Below are positions 33,589-43,303 of a stretch of 64,000 nt of DNA, piece after piece (position 1 is the first letter of the stretch; every line of letters starts with the position of its first letter). Position numbers and translations under genes: made by a program. The notes under the pieces are model-generated. The model was not told the origin of the DNA. It saw only the letters and a list, made by a program, of their open reading frames with translations, and ran no database searches. This DNA comes from Coleophoma eucalyptorum. Lineage: Eukaryota; Ascomycota; Leotiomycetes; Helotiales; Dermateaceae. The stretch covers positions 124,001-188,000 of the forward strand of contig JALRME010000047.1 in NCBI GenBank assembly GCA_026120035.1. Reading direction: 5' to 3'.

Positions 33589-35113
33589 GTTGTCGAGATC
33601 TACCGCGCAAGATAAAAGATAATGAGGAAATTAGTAGGCAATTTGAAGGTTATGTCTTTCGACAAAATGACTAGTTGGTCTCTATTTATAGGCCGATTAA
33701 GGACTGATATTGTGACAAGAGATTCAGTGCCCAAGAAAAGTTGTTAGGGACGTAAGACCACAGTAATTGAGCGTGAGGTAGACTTGCTAAAGAATCAATC
33801 ACACATTGAAGGGGCGACTTCTTATATTTATATAATTGAAAGATAAACCTCGCTAGAGCAGCTCTGCATATTTGTATTAGCACATAAAAGGGTCTTATTA
33901 TTGCGGAGCACCTCCTGTCGTATACTTAAAGTTGTGCGCCTAGCTGTATAACTCGTTTATCTCGTTTGGCTCGTTAGGCTCGTTAGGCTCGTTAGGCTGG
34001 TTCATCTCTAGCTCATTTACCTCGTTTGAATCGTTTAGCTTCGCATACTTGGCCTCCTAGCTATATTTATCTCCAAATCTCAATGGTTTCTATCCCCCTA
34101 GCTATACCATCGCTATCAAATTTTCAAGATTCCATATTTTGAAATGCTTTAGAATATTCAAAAGGTACATAAATATAGAACGTCTGATTTTTAGGCCTGT
34201 ATAAACTCCCAAAACATCATGCATGGCTTTTAAAGTATAAACTTATGTCGGCCAGTAATTATATTTATCATTGAAGCTTTAATTGATAATTAAGACAGGT
34301 TGGCCGACGTGTGGAATCCGCAACCAAAGAGCTTTTCAACACAAACATGATGAGACGCATCCAGAATACATAAAAGGACCAAATATAGGATAAATCTGAA
34401 TGGGATCAACGCTTAGTCAACCTAGTCTAAGCTATTGCATTCAAATTTACCAACTTGTAAACACAGCCACAGAGTGTGTATTAAGCCAGTGCCTGGCATT
34501 GACATGATGCTTGTCGAATGTCATATATTTGCATCAATTGAGGCAACAGTGCTATTTTCCTGCATTCTATCTTGTTTATCCCGTTTGGCTCGTTTATCTC
34601 GTTTAGATCGTATACCTCGTTTGGTCTCGATGGTAAAGTGCCTGCTTTAACCACTAGCAGAAGCGAGCCTCAATCTCGCTAATATTAAGATAGAACTTTA
34701 TCAACCAGCAAAAGTGAAGGCGAGATACTGGACGTTGGTTGGAGTCCGTGAGATGGGAGCCTCAATCTCGTCCGTTCAAGCTAGATGCTTCCAAGTAGAG
34801 CTGCAAGCTGGAATACGAATTGCATCCAAAGGTGGCGCAGGTCTCGGCCGAATATCCCAATTCTCTGCATCATCTTACTCTCAAATACAAGGATGGCTTT
34901 TGCGAAACTCCCAAAATGCTGGTGGATCCCAGCTGTTTTGCAGTCGCGCTTCTGAGCCCTCGTAATGTCATATGTGTATATAAAGGTCGATTGTGTTCAT
35001 AACGGATTCGCTCAGAGCCGCCTTCTCACCTTGTTCTTTTTTCCTTACGCTCATTTCAAAAACTTCCATTCGCTCAATAGGGTATCCCAAAAGAATATTT
35101 CATAGCTATCACG
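33589..35113. repeat. 1.5 kb spacer with two arrays of ~10-bp imperfect repeats
   Basis: The first array (about 33952-34040) and the second (about 34569-34629) are runs of ~10-bp units of the type ctcgtttggc, ctcgttaggc or ctcgtttatc. The two arrays share the units but lie ~530 bp apart. The final ~100 bp before 35114 is CT-rich promoter sequence. ORFs 34435-34650 and 34714-34965 are not convincing genes. Confidence 0.5.
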
Positions 35114-36299
35114 ATGCCACTGTTGAAGGCGGCAGTGGCTTTCTGGCTTCTGAGCGGTACCCTGGCTGAGTCTGTTTACTGGCCGCCCGTATACAACAAT
35201 GTCACCTCCAACGTGGAGATCCTATCGGCTCCAAGCAACCTCGATGGCTTCAAGATGAATGCATCCGCTAAAATCGGTGGAGCGTTTGACTTTTGGTATT
35301 TTGATGTGGTTTCTGAAACAACCAACGCCGGTGTAAACATCGTTTTTTTCAACACTGGTGACTTTGCCGCGCAAGGCAACACACAACCACTAGCTGTTCA
35401 ACTTACTGGAAAATTCGATAACGGCACCGAATTTAATGTGCAAACCTATGCTACCGAAGGTGCTTATGTTAAAAACGACGAATGCGGTGTTGCTGGTGAG
35501 TGGATGGGTTCTGGTGCTAGCTTTACGGGTTCGAATTTACACGCACCAAATGTCACATACCAAATCACCTATGATGGAACAGCTGGGGGCGTTGAGGGAA
35601 CAATCACTTTTCACGCTGTGAGTTACATCTGAGTGGCTTTTAACATTCCGCGCAATTCTTGCTAATTGTCATTCAACACAGAGAGCACCTGCCCATTTTC
35701 CATGCAATACTAAGGACGTTGCTGGTGCCACCGAGAATCTTCTCCCTTACCTATTTTGGGCTAACGCTGTCCCTGATGCCGATGCAACTGTTAACCTTAC
35801 TATTAATGGTACCCCTTTGAAAATTACCGATGGCGTTGGATACCACGATAAAAACTGGGGCCAGAAGTCGGTTATCACTAGCCCCAAGTATTGGGACTGG
35901 GGCCATGCACGTGTTGGACCTTATTCAATTGTCTGGTATGACCTTGTTGACTACAACAACAGCGAACACAACTACGCATACATTGCCAAGGATGGTGAGG
36001 CAATGTTTGTTGGCTGTGGTGGGACTACGGTCACAGCCCGCCGATGGGGAAACCAGACTTACTCTCATCCGCCCACTGCCCCAACGACCGGACTTTTAGA
36101 AAACAAAGGATTGATCCTAACATATGAAACCGGCAACGAGAGACTAGTCTTTAACGTTACGACAACTCGAATAATTCGTACTGAAACGGGAAGCGTCTAC
36201 TCACGCGCTGTTGGCGATGTCTCTGGTGGAGTCGTAGGCGAGGAGAGCTATGAAGGCAGGGGTTTCTACGAGGAGTTCATCTATGGCGTTTTAGAGTAG
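35114..36299 (+). CDS. Secreted lipocalin/CrtC-type protein of the fungal Diels-Alderase family
   Basis: Two exons (35114-35617, 35682-36299) encode 373 residues. The first ~19 residues form a signal peptide (MPLLKAAVAFWLLSGTLAES). The mature part is beta-rich with several N-glycosylation sequons. The family signature is GYHDKNWGQ followed by WDWGHARVGPYSIVWYD, seen in the hydroxyneurosporene-synthase-like (CrtC) two-domain lipocalin fold. Fungal members include enzymes of pericyclic or hetero-Diels-Alder steps in polyketide, terpenoid and alkaloid clusters, and others with isomerase roles. The reaction here is unknown. It neighbours the RTA1-like and UstYa-type genes. A secretory signal agrees with acting on a secreted or vesicular peptide or intermediate (inference). 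Confidence 0.8.
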
Positions 36300-36987
36300 T
36301 TGTACGGTCCTGAGAGCTCAAACTTCCGGTTGAGTTTTGACAACCCCACAGATATACAACTAAGACAATCAATGTTAGGGTACTACGTAGTATTATTTCT
36401 AAATTTGTTCAGCGTATAATGCCCTTTGACGCTTAATACCCTTCTATTATTATTAACTTGTTATCTATACTTTGTAAATCCAATATTTGTACTGCAAAAG
36501 AATATAGAATAGTTTCATTGATTTACAATGAACTTAAGTCATTATATACGTGCTATACTACGTTATCCACTATTACACGATACAAAGGCAAACCCCCAGC
36601 AAGAACTTTGGTTATCAAGCAATAAATGCCTGAACGAGAGTGCCTGAATGAGAGTAATGTGGCAATTAGAAGCGAAGTCCTCTAATCTTTTTGATACTGC
36701 GAGAAAGTGGTGTTCTAGCTCACCTATATCACCTATAGTATTGCACCATAAGTGTGGTAGATGAATTTCCACATGTAGTGCACATGGCTACCATAAGATC
36801 ATTCAGTAGACATATATACTTTCAACGGGTATACTAATTGTCGTTCTTTTGGTATTTCCTCTCTTGAATTGAATGTTCTAGTGTCTATGCAGTTGTTCAT
36901 TATACAATTTTCATAAGTTATAGGTTGTAAATATCCAATCTTAAACTTAATAGTAATACCTACTTCTAGTATTAATTTAAGTAGTAC
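36300..36987. other. Convergent 3' flanks, no gene seen
   Basis: This 688 bp AT-rich stretch lies between the lipocalin-type gene and the 3' end of the UstYa-type gene. No ORF or repeat of note. Confidence 0.4.
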
Positions 36988-38167
36988 TCAGTCTCTAAGA
37001 TCAGTAATAAAAGCCCCATTTGGGGGTTTTATCACGCCCTCTGTATCACTCCGCAGGACTCCGTTCTCATGTACGAACTGTCTAATTGCATTATAGTCGC
37101 TGCATGTGTGCATGCGTGCCATATCGCCTGCCAACTTCCCTTTTGAACCGTACCACATAAAAGGCACTACAACGACAAGTTAGGGATAACATCTAGAAAT
37201 AAATAAGAGATATTATGGATTTAAGATATTTCTAGAGAAGGAGCCCCCTGAACTGATCATTTCCCTACTCATGACAGTCTGGGAAATGGGAACAATTGCT
37301 ACTAGGAGTTACGTACCGACGCCTAGATCAGCGGTGCATGCGACACGGTTGCGAAGTATTTCAAGACAATGATCTGCGAACAAACATTTAGTTTTACTGC
37401 ATTGTGTGACAGTCAATTAGACCAAAGAAAGAAAAGAAATCAATGAATAGGAAGCCTACCAACATGTTGAATTCTCCAACTCTCTAGTTCAGGAGGTTCA
37501 CAATTTGGCGGGTGGCAGTTCTCTCGTGTATGCTCAATGTTGTAGTATAGATTCCTTCGAACCATGTTGATGCAGTGCATCTCATGAATCGCCTCGGGAA
37601 GAACAGGATAACCTTCCACGCCAAGGTCGGGCCTGTCAATGTATGCGTGCCGGGCAGGATCAATGTCTGCTTTCTCGGCATCCTCTCTTGGTATCATGAT
37701 AAAGCCATCCTCTGTGAATTTCAGTTAGCATCTGGCTTTGATGCAACAGCAGTAATATGGAACTCACTTGATCCATCATACCACTTCCATTTATCATCAG
37801 CCTCGTCTGAGTTATGCTCTCTAAAAAAACTATTTTCCGGAGGATACCAGCTCACGTTGATAAACGTAGGTGTAGGTGTCCTTACTAAACTGGCAAATGT
37901 CGGAGGAACACCTCCTGGTGGTTGATTGACGGGTTGTAAATATCGTTGTTTAGTGGCCTGTGTAAAAATAATAATAAAGATGGCGATTGAGTTGGAGATG
38001 CTGAGCACAATGATTGCTGCTACAGAGAATGGATTATTTCTCACATAGTCCCTCCAGTTTCTCGATCTTTTACGCCAAGCGTGCAGTGGAACAGAAAATC
38101 CGGATTCAGACAGCTGCTCCTTCGGAAGGAGTTCCTCGCTATCCTGTTCAGATGAATCTCTCATCAT
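36988..38167 (-). CDS. UstYa-type oxidase (DUF3328), RiPP cyclisation enzyme candidate
   Basis: Four exons (38167-37768, 37711-37460, 37373-37317, 37166-36988) encode 295 residues. A cytosolic N-terminus of about 45 residues precedes one membrane anchor (FSVAAIIVLSISNSIAIFIIIF), leaving a lumenal domain. Two HxxHC motifs define the family: HEMHC (176-180), and HVDHC (216-220) assembled by intron 2. The C-terminus has ADLGVVPFMWYGS joined by intron 3, and HTCSDYNAIRQF, the usual H-x-C-R/S-x-Y/F ending. UstYa/UstYb-like proteins oxidatively cyclise dikaritin core peptides such as those of ustiloxins, and occur in other cyclopeptide and toxin clusters. It is divergent from a second UstYa-type gene and 3 kb from a repeat precursor. 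The 150-nt third intron is longer than its neighbours. Confidence 0.9.
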
Positions 38168-38644
38168 TGCTCGTTATCCAATATATCAAGAAAGTGAAGC
38201 AGAAGTAACGATGACTGGAAGAAGTAAGATATGAAGTTATGTCCTAAAAACATGGAGGGGTTGGATTAGACCTTGAATCACACGCACGTTTACCTAATCA
38301 TTAGTCGTAAGATAGATGTGCAAGGTCCTACCGTTTAAAGGTTAAAAGCCTTGGCTCTGCATATGTGGGATAAGCTAAAGTCAACTGTAGTAGAGCGGCG
38401 TAAAAAGGCTTTGTGGGATCGGCCAGATATCAAGGTAGATATAAAAGACCTTCCTGATCTAGACCTTCCTGATAAGGATGATGCAGAGATCACAAGAAAT
38501 TTCCGATGCTGCGGGAGTGGCGTTCGGAAATAGAAAATAACCCAAGAGTTCATCGCTCACCTCCTTACAATTTTTACTTGTACTAAATCTCTCACTTCAC
38601 TTTTTATTAAACTCGAACACCATTCCACAACATCTTGCAACAAA
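38168..38644. promoter_or_regulatory. Bidirectional promoter between two UstYa-type genes
   Basis: This 477 bp region is shared by two divergent oxidase genes, so it probably co-regulates them. A 60-codon ORF (38351-38533) lies inside it with an internal repeat of agaccttcctgat. It has no known motif and may be untranslated leader. Confidence 0.45.
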
Positions 38645-39379
38645 ATGAAGCCTGCAACGGATGCCTACGACAAGGTCGAATATAGTGGCCTAGACATGCG
38701 GCCGGTGCGCGTGAAGCACTGGAATCTGCTGTCTTTTACTACGGGCCTTGCAACGAGCATCATCCTAGGTGCTATCGCATTGTCCATTTACGGCAGAATT
38801 TCTGCCCCAAAGACAGCAGCAGAAATTGAGGCCGAAGAATGGAACTATTGTGGACGTTCTAGCGCCTCGGCCATGGAACGAGGATGTGTTATGGAACCTA
38901 TGTTTTACGGTTGGATGCCGCCTCAGTGCGTGTATCAAGAGCTAACAACCACTCTGCCAATTTTTGAGGACCGACAGTATTATGTGTAATGAATATCCAA
39001 GCTGCATTCAAAAAGCCCACAAGCTCACGATAATATAGTGATGTGAACCTGACGCAGCCGATACTGCAAGAGCAGCTTTGGGCTGGCGAGTATAACGTCA
39101 TTTTCACGGACCGGTAAGTAGATATATTTCTGTATTTCTTCCGATTATGATAGTTCTGACGCTAAATATAGTTACCATGATGAGCATTGCTTGTTCCAGT
39201 GGAGGAAGTTGCATTATGCTGTCCATCATGGAATGGAGTTCATTGATAACAAGACAATCAGCATTGGACACTCAAAACATTGTGCAGATGAGCTTTCCCG
39301 GAGCTGCGAGATAGCGAATGGCCCTCGTGCCAACTATGTTGAGCTTGGCTTCTATCGCTGCCGCAAGACAATTTGGTAA
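38645..39379 (+). CDS. Short UstYa-like (DUF3328-related) membrane protein
   Basis: Three exons (38645-38985, 39039-39113, 39172-39379) encode 207 residues. An N-terminal cytosolic segment is followed by one membrane anchor (LLSFTTGLATSIILGAIALSIYG). The lumenal part contains MFYGWMPPQCVYQELT, then YHDEHCLFQWRKL (HxxHC at 141-145, joined by intron 2) and GHSKHCADEL (HxxHC at 172-176). Two HxxHC motifs are the hallmark of UstYa-type oxidases, though this protein is shorter and its motifs are closer together than usual. It pairs divergently with the 295-residue UstYa-type gene, as paired UstYa/UstYb genes do in dikaritin clusters. Its catalytic competence is inferred. Confidence 0.82.
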
Positions 39380-41001
39380 TCGTTACATGGAAAACGTCTT
39401 TCAAACTGGATATACTAGCTGTTGCCCCAAACCTAGAGCGTGAAGTATTGGGACGAACTGTGCTCTCATTTAATATCATTAAGAAGCATAATTAACTATC
39501 ACCAATTCACAGCTCTTGTATCAGAGCCTATATTATATTCTTTGATTTAATGTCTTTGCCTGTTATCCTGCTTTGATTGCCACACTCTGAAGCGTGACAG
39601 CTTCACTGAATCTTATAGAACTGCTTCGGGGTAGCTTATCTGTAATTTTACCCTTTAACTTGCTAATAAGACAGCAAGTTATTTCAAAGGAGAAACATTT
39701 ATAAGTTAAAAGAGAATTGTTGAACCCCCTGCAGGACACCCCTGCAGGACATAGCTAGGACTTTGAACTCAAAATGATTCCAGCTGTGGAATAATACTTA
39801 ACTGCATTGTCGAAATAGGCGACAAAATTCTTCCATTGCAAATCAACCACTCGATTTTTTTAATGAAATAAGAGGTTATCTAAAACATTATTGTGTTGAA
39901 GAATTACAGTGATGACGGAGAGGAAACATAATACTGACAAAGTATTCATTCGCTTGACTCGGATCGGATGTATGTATGGGTAGCTAGTACATATCCCACG
40001 TAAGCAGGACTTATCTAAATACCGCGCCGCGAGCCTGCCTCTAAAAATTAGGGAACTACCCTTTAGGTATTAATTTAGGAAAGAGGTGTATCAAATAAGC
40101 AAGTTTGCCATGATGGGCAAGCTTTCAACGATGGCTTATACGTCTGAATCAGGCGAATCGGATGATCCTATGCCGAGCTCATGAGAAACAACCTATCATT
40201 CCTCCTTTACTATTGAAACACTTATCAATAGAAATTAAGTATTTAGGTGATACCAACGTTACATGAATAGACGATCAATCCTATACCTTACGATAAGCTT
40301 TGTGCCAAGACTAAGCTCCCTACCACTGTGACGTGCTAAGTACTAGATATGCATCTTCTGTTGTTAAGAGCCCCGTTTCACTGCATTCTTGGCATTGCGA
40401 ACTGCTAACCTCCTAGAGGACTCGAATGATATATTTTACGTACTATCGTCGTTTTCTTGCGGCTTCGATTAGGCTAATAGGTAGCTAGCTTCCACTCTAA
40501 GTTAGGAATATCCACTTAGTCCACATGCATAATGTTCTCAGGATAACAAACACATGCATTATAATCCTGTCTATGACGACTCTTATTAATTTGAAAGCCA
40601 AAAATCCCTTGAAATGATATACTAGGCAGGTGTTTGTTTGACCTTACAATATTTTGAAGCATCTCTACATGATTTGCCAAACTCCCGGCGATCGCGAGTG
40701 AGAAGTGACGAGACTGCCTTCCAGTCTTGGTTACTATTGTTGATGCTCTTCGCACGCAACTCCATTTCTGGCAATTCATTTATTAACCTTGGAATGATAT
40801 GAAAGTGGGATTCCATACTGCCTTCCGCATTCAGTTGCTGTTATACGGTTAGCTGCCGAAGTGAAGAAGAGACTTGATGTTCGAACCAAAGGATTCATAC
40901 CTATCGACTATATAAGTTTTGTTATTTCCATTTTGTTGCAGCTGGTATTCATACACTTCTGCGCTCAAAAAAACAACGCCGCACTTCAAGACAAAATCAC
41001 A
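39380..41001. promoter_or_regulatory. 1.6 kb spacer upstream of the repeat precursor
   Basis: No coding ORF is supported. A short tandem duplication of cccctgcaggaca lies near 39725-39750. A TATA box (ctatataag, 40907-40915) sits about 90 bp before the precursor ATG, followed by an A/C-rich leader, suggesting a strong promoter. Confidence 0.45.
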
Positions 41002-42029
41002 ATGAAGATCACTATGCTGCTTACTATGCTCACGGCGACGAGCTTTGCCGCTCCGCTTGCAGAGCCTAATCCAAAGGCTGGTATGTTCTACGATTTATAA
41101 TCAAGTATAGAACGAACATTAATAAAAATGTAGTCGAAAGTCTTAAGGAGACGCGTGGTTTTGATGGGAGTAAGTCTATATATTTTGCCCTTAGAGGTAC
41201 AAAGTTAATCTCAACAAGTTTATATCGGCGCTGGTGCAGAGGGGGAGACTTCGGAAGAGAAAAAGCGTAACTTTGATGGGAGTAAGTCCATGTTATTTTC
41301 TCGTTAGGGATATAAAGTTAATGGTAGCTAGTTTACGTAGTTGCTGGCGAAGAAGGTGAGAGTGCCGAGAAAAAGAAGCGTAGCTTTGATGGGAGTAAGT
41401 CTATGTCCTTCTCTTATAAAATAAAAGATTAATAGTATATAGTTTATGTGCTTCCTGGTGTAGAGGGAGAAAGTTCTGAGAAGAAGCGTAGCTTTGATGG
41501 GAGTAAGTCTATGTCCTTCTCTTATAAAATAAAAGATTAACAGTGAACAGTTTATGTGCTTCCTGGTGTAGAGGGAGAAAGTTCTGAGAAGAAGCGTAGC
41601 TTTGATGGGAGTAAGTCTATGTCCTTCTCTTATAAAATAAAAGATTAATNNNNNNNNNNNNNNNNNNNNNNNNNNNNNNNNNNNNNNNNNNNNNNNNNNN
41701 NNNNNNNNNNNNNNNNNNNNNNNNNNNNNNNNNNNNNNNNNNNNNNAATAGTATATAGTTTATGTGCTTCCTGGTGTAGAGGGAGATAGTTCTGAAAAGA
41801 AGCGTAGCTTTGATGGGAGTAAGTCTATGTCCATCTCTTTTAAAAAAAAATAAAAGATTAATAGTTTATAGTTTATGTGCTTCCTGGTATAGAGGGAGAT
41901 AGTTCTGAGAAAAAGAAGCGTAGCTTCGATGGGAGTAAGTTTTCTTTTCCCTTAACAAGATAAAAAAATTAATAGTACCTAGTCTACGTACTTCCTGGTG
42001 TTGAGGGAGATAGTTCTGAAAGCAAGTAG
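41002..42029 (+). CDS. Secreted Kex2-processed repeat precursor (dikaritin-like RiPP), one exon per repeat
   Basis: Exon 1 (41002-41080) encodes a 26-residue signal region (MKITMLLTMLTATSFA, then APLAEPNPKA). It is followed by exons 41134-41169, 41219-41281, 41332-41394, 41443-41502, 41551-41610, 41759-41818, 41872-41934 and 41983-42029. Every intron is phase 1 (donor GTAAGT, except GTATGT in the first; acceptors mostly TAG). Each middle exon is 60 or 63 nt and encodes the end of one core, an acidic spacer, a KKR or KKKR Kex2 site and the start of the next core. Across splices the invariant motif is x-F-D-G-I-Y-[VI], with x being G, N or S. Later copies continue LPG then V/I-EG-E/D-SSE. The last copy ends S-E-S-K-stop without a KR. 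The visible exons total 176 residues, but the N run at 41650-41746 hides an unknown number of units. With the two UstYa-type genes this is a cyclic-peptide precursor candidate; the product is unknown. Confidence 0.87.
41134..42029 (+). repeat. Tandem exon+intron repeat array (~108 bp unit)
   Basis: Successive units (exon 60-63 nt plus intron about 48-53 nt) are arranged head to tail. Introns 4, 5 and 6 are nearly identical, starting gtaagtctatgtccttctct, so whole exon-intron units were duplicated recently. The two earliest units are the most diverged, in both exon (AGAEGETSEE and AGEEGESAEK versus PGVEGESSE) and intron. This gradient fits growth by unequal crossing-over from the middle of the array. 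Confidence 0.88.
41650..41746. other. Assembly gap (97 N) inside the repeat array
   Basis: The gap begins 39 nt into an intron copy and ends 12 nt before the intron's acceptor. The two sides together make a complete intron, with a 3-nt overlap. The simplest reading is that one or more whole 108-bp units were collapsed; the number of units is unknown. Confidence 0.9.
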
Positions 42030-42882
42030 CGCAACATCGCAAGCCATAGTTCTAGCTATTTTCAGGTGTGATGAAAGCAAATAATTCGGAATGCTCCAAT
42101 GTACTGGAAGCAAATCCTAAACACCTGTTACCTTAATGGTAATACCTTTGGCCTTTGAAATAATTTAACCACCTTTTCCATCTATGCTAGACTGTAACAC
42201 GATGAACCATATTTGATCACAATAAATATTCTCTGTCGTTTTTGTTTTGCATTAAATTAGTAACCTGACAAGTCTTTGTGAGTATCTTGACTAGTAGTTT
42301 CATAGCTCTAAGTATCAGATTTAGTTCACTTAGGATATTTATTGTGATTCATTTATATTTTCTTTCTGTTTGCTTATGTGAATTAGTTACTCTTTAGAAA
42401 AAGTAACGGCAGTAAATCAAACTTGTTGATCTAATGTCGGCTCTGTTCGCAGTTAGCTCGCAACTAGAGATCCTATTCAGTTCTCAGTTCAGTTCTACCA
42501 CCAAGCGATTAGAATATAGGTTTGAAAGATAGTCTGAATATAATAGTAACGCAAAGGGGTGGGTTTCTAGATTTTCAAGGATTTAATTTTACCTCTCGAG
42601 CTCAGAGGGTTAGTTGAGTGGTTCTTAGATAATGTCACGGAGACCGGTCGAGCTGCATATGGCAATTAACTGGTATTTACAAGAATTTATGAACAAGGAA
42701 AGAAGAGGTAAGGGGTGGAGCCTGCAAGGTTATTGCCAATGCTGCTATCTCCTGCTGCCATTGCGTTAGGTGACTCGAATTCGTGGCCTGTAGCCTCCAA
42801 GTGTCTCCAAGTTCCTCAAATTCTGCGGCATATAGTGATTCGAACGCATTTTTATTCAAGTGTACTTCTTAGGCATACATAA
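42030..42882. other. Intergenic region downstream of the precursor
   Basis: AT-rich, no supported gene. A minus-strand ORF of 60 codons (42859-42677) has no recognisable motif. Confidence 0.35.
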
Positions 42883-43071
42883 CTAAAGGTTATTGAAATC
42901 GCTAGGGATCTCTGCTCCTTCAAACCAAGCGCGAGCAGTCTGAGCAAATAACGCTGGTGCTTGCCTGTTCCAAAGATGTCTCATAAGTGGATGAGTAACC
43001 GCGATAGTCTGTGTATTGTTTTCTTTACCAATTCACATAAGTCTTTGTGCATCCTGCAGACGATCACTCAT
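42883..43071 (-). pseudogene. Small 62-codon ORF with one in-frame TGA, unidentified
   Basis: An ATG at 43071 follows a C/A-rich leader typical of fungal transcripts. The frame runs to a TAG at 42883 with a single TGA at 43035-43033, which could derive from CGA by a C-to-T change. The downstream part (THPLMRHLWNRQAPALF, then TARAWFEGAEIPSDF) reads like real protein but I do not recognise it. It may be a decayed small gene; a missed intron was considered, but only a ~28-nt one would fit. Confidence 0.3.
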
Positions 43072-43303
43072 ATTATAACACGGACATGTTTGTTGATTGA
43101 AATGAGGAATGATGGTTGAGGGTTGAACGATGCAGGATATGTGGTTGGGTCTTTAAGAACTTATTAGGGTGGCTATTATAGCAAGTCATTTAATTGGCGA
43201 GTTCGTATTACAACTGATTATGTAATATCTCTAATTTTGCAATTCGAGAGAAACCCATATATTATCATATCTTCTAGGGTGCGGCCGTGACAACTAACGC
43301 ATC

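Noticed and set aside
34714..34965. 83-codon ORF upstream of the lipocalin-type gene
   Set aside because: Overlapping open frames, no recognisable motif, and promoter-like position.
37007..37032. Hairpin (ataaaagcccc/gggggttttat) as a transcription terminator
   Set aside because: It lies within the last coding exon of the UstYa-type gene, whose stop is downstream on the minus strand at 36990-36988. Intrinsic terminators are also not expected for Pol II.
38351..38533. 60-codon plus-strand ORF in the UstYa bidirectional promoter
   Set aside because: No motif, and it starts within the likely leader of the 38645 gene. It could be an upstream ORF but there is no support.
41160..41400. Core motif read as F-D-G-S-K-S without splicing
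   Set aside because: GGGAGTAAGT is a consensus donor, and reading through meets stops within each intron. Splicing gives a clean repeating peptide.
41134..42029. CRISPR-like array (regular ~108 bp repeats)
   Set aside because: Repeats contain open exons with Kex2 sites and GT-AG introns in a eukaryotic gene. Both parts of the unit repeat, so there are no unique spacers.
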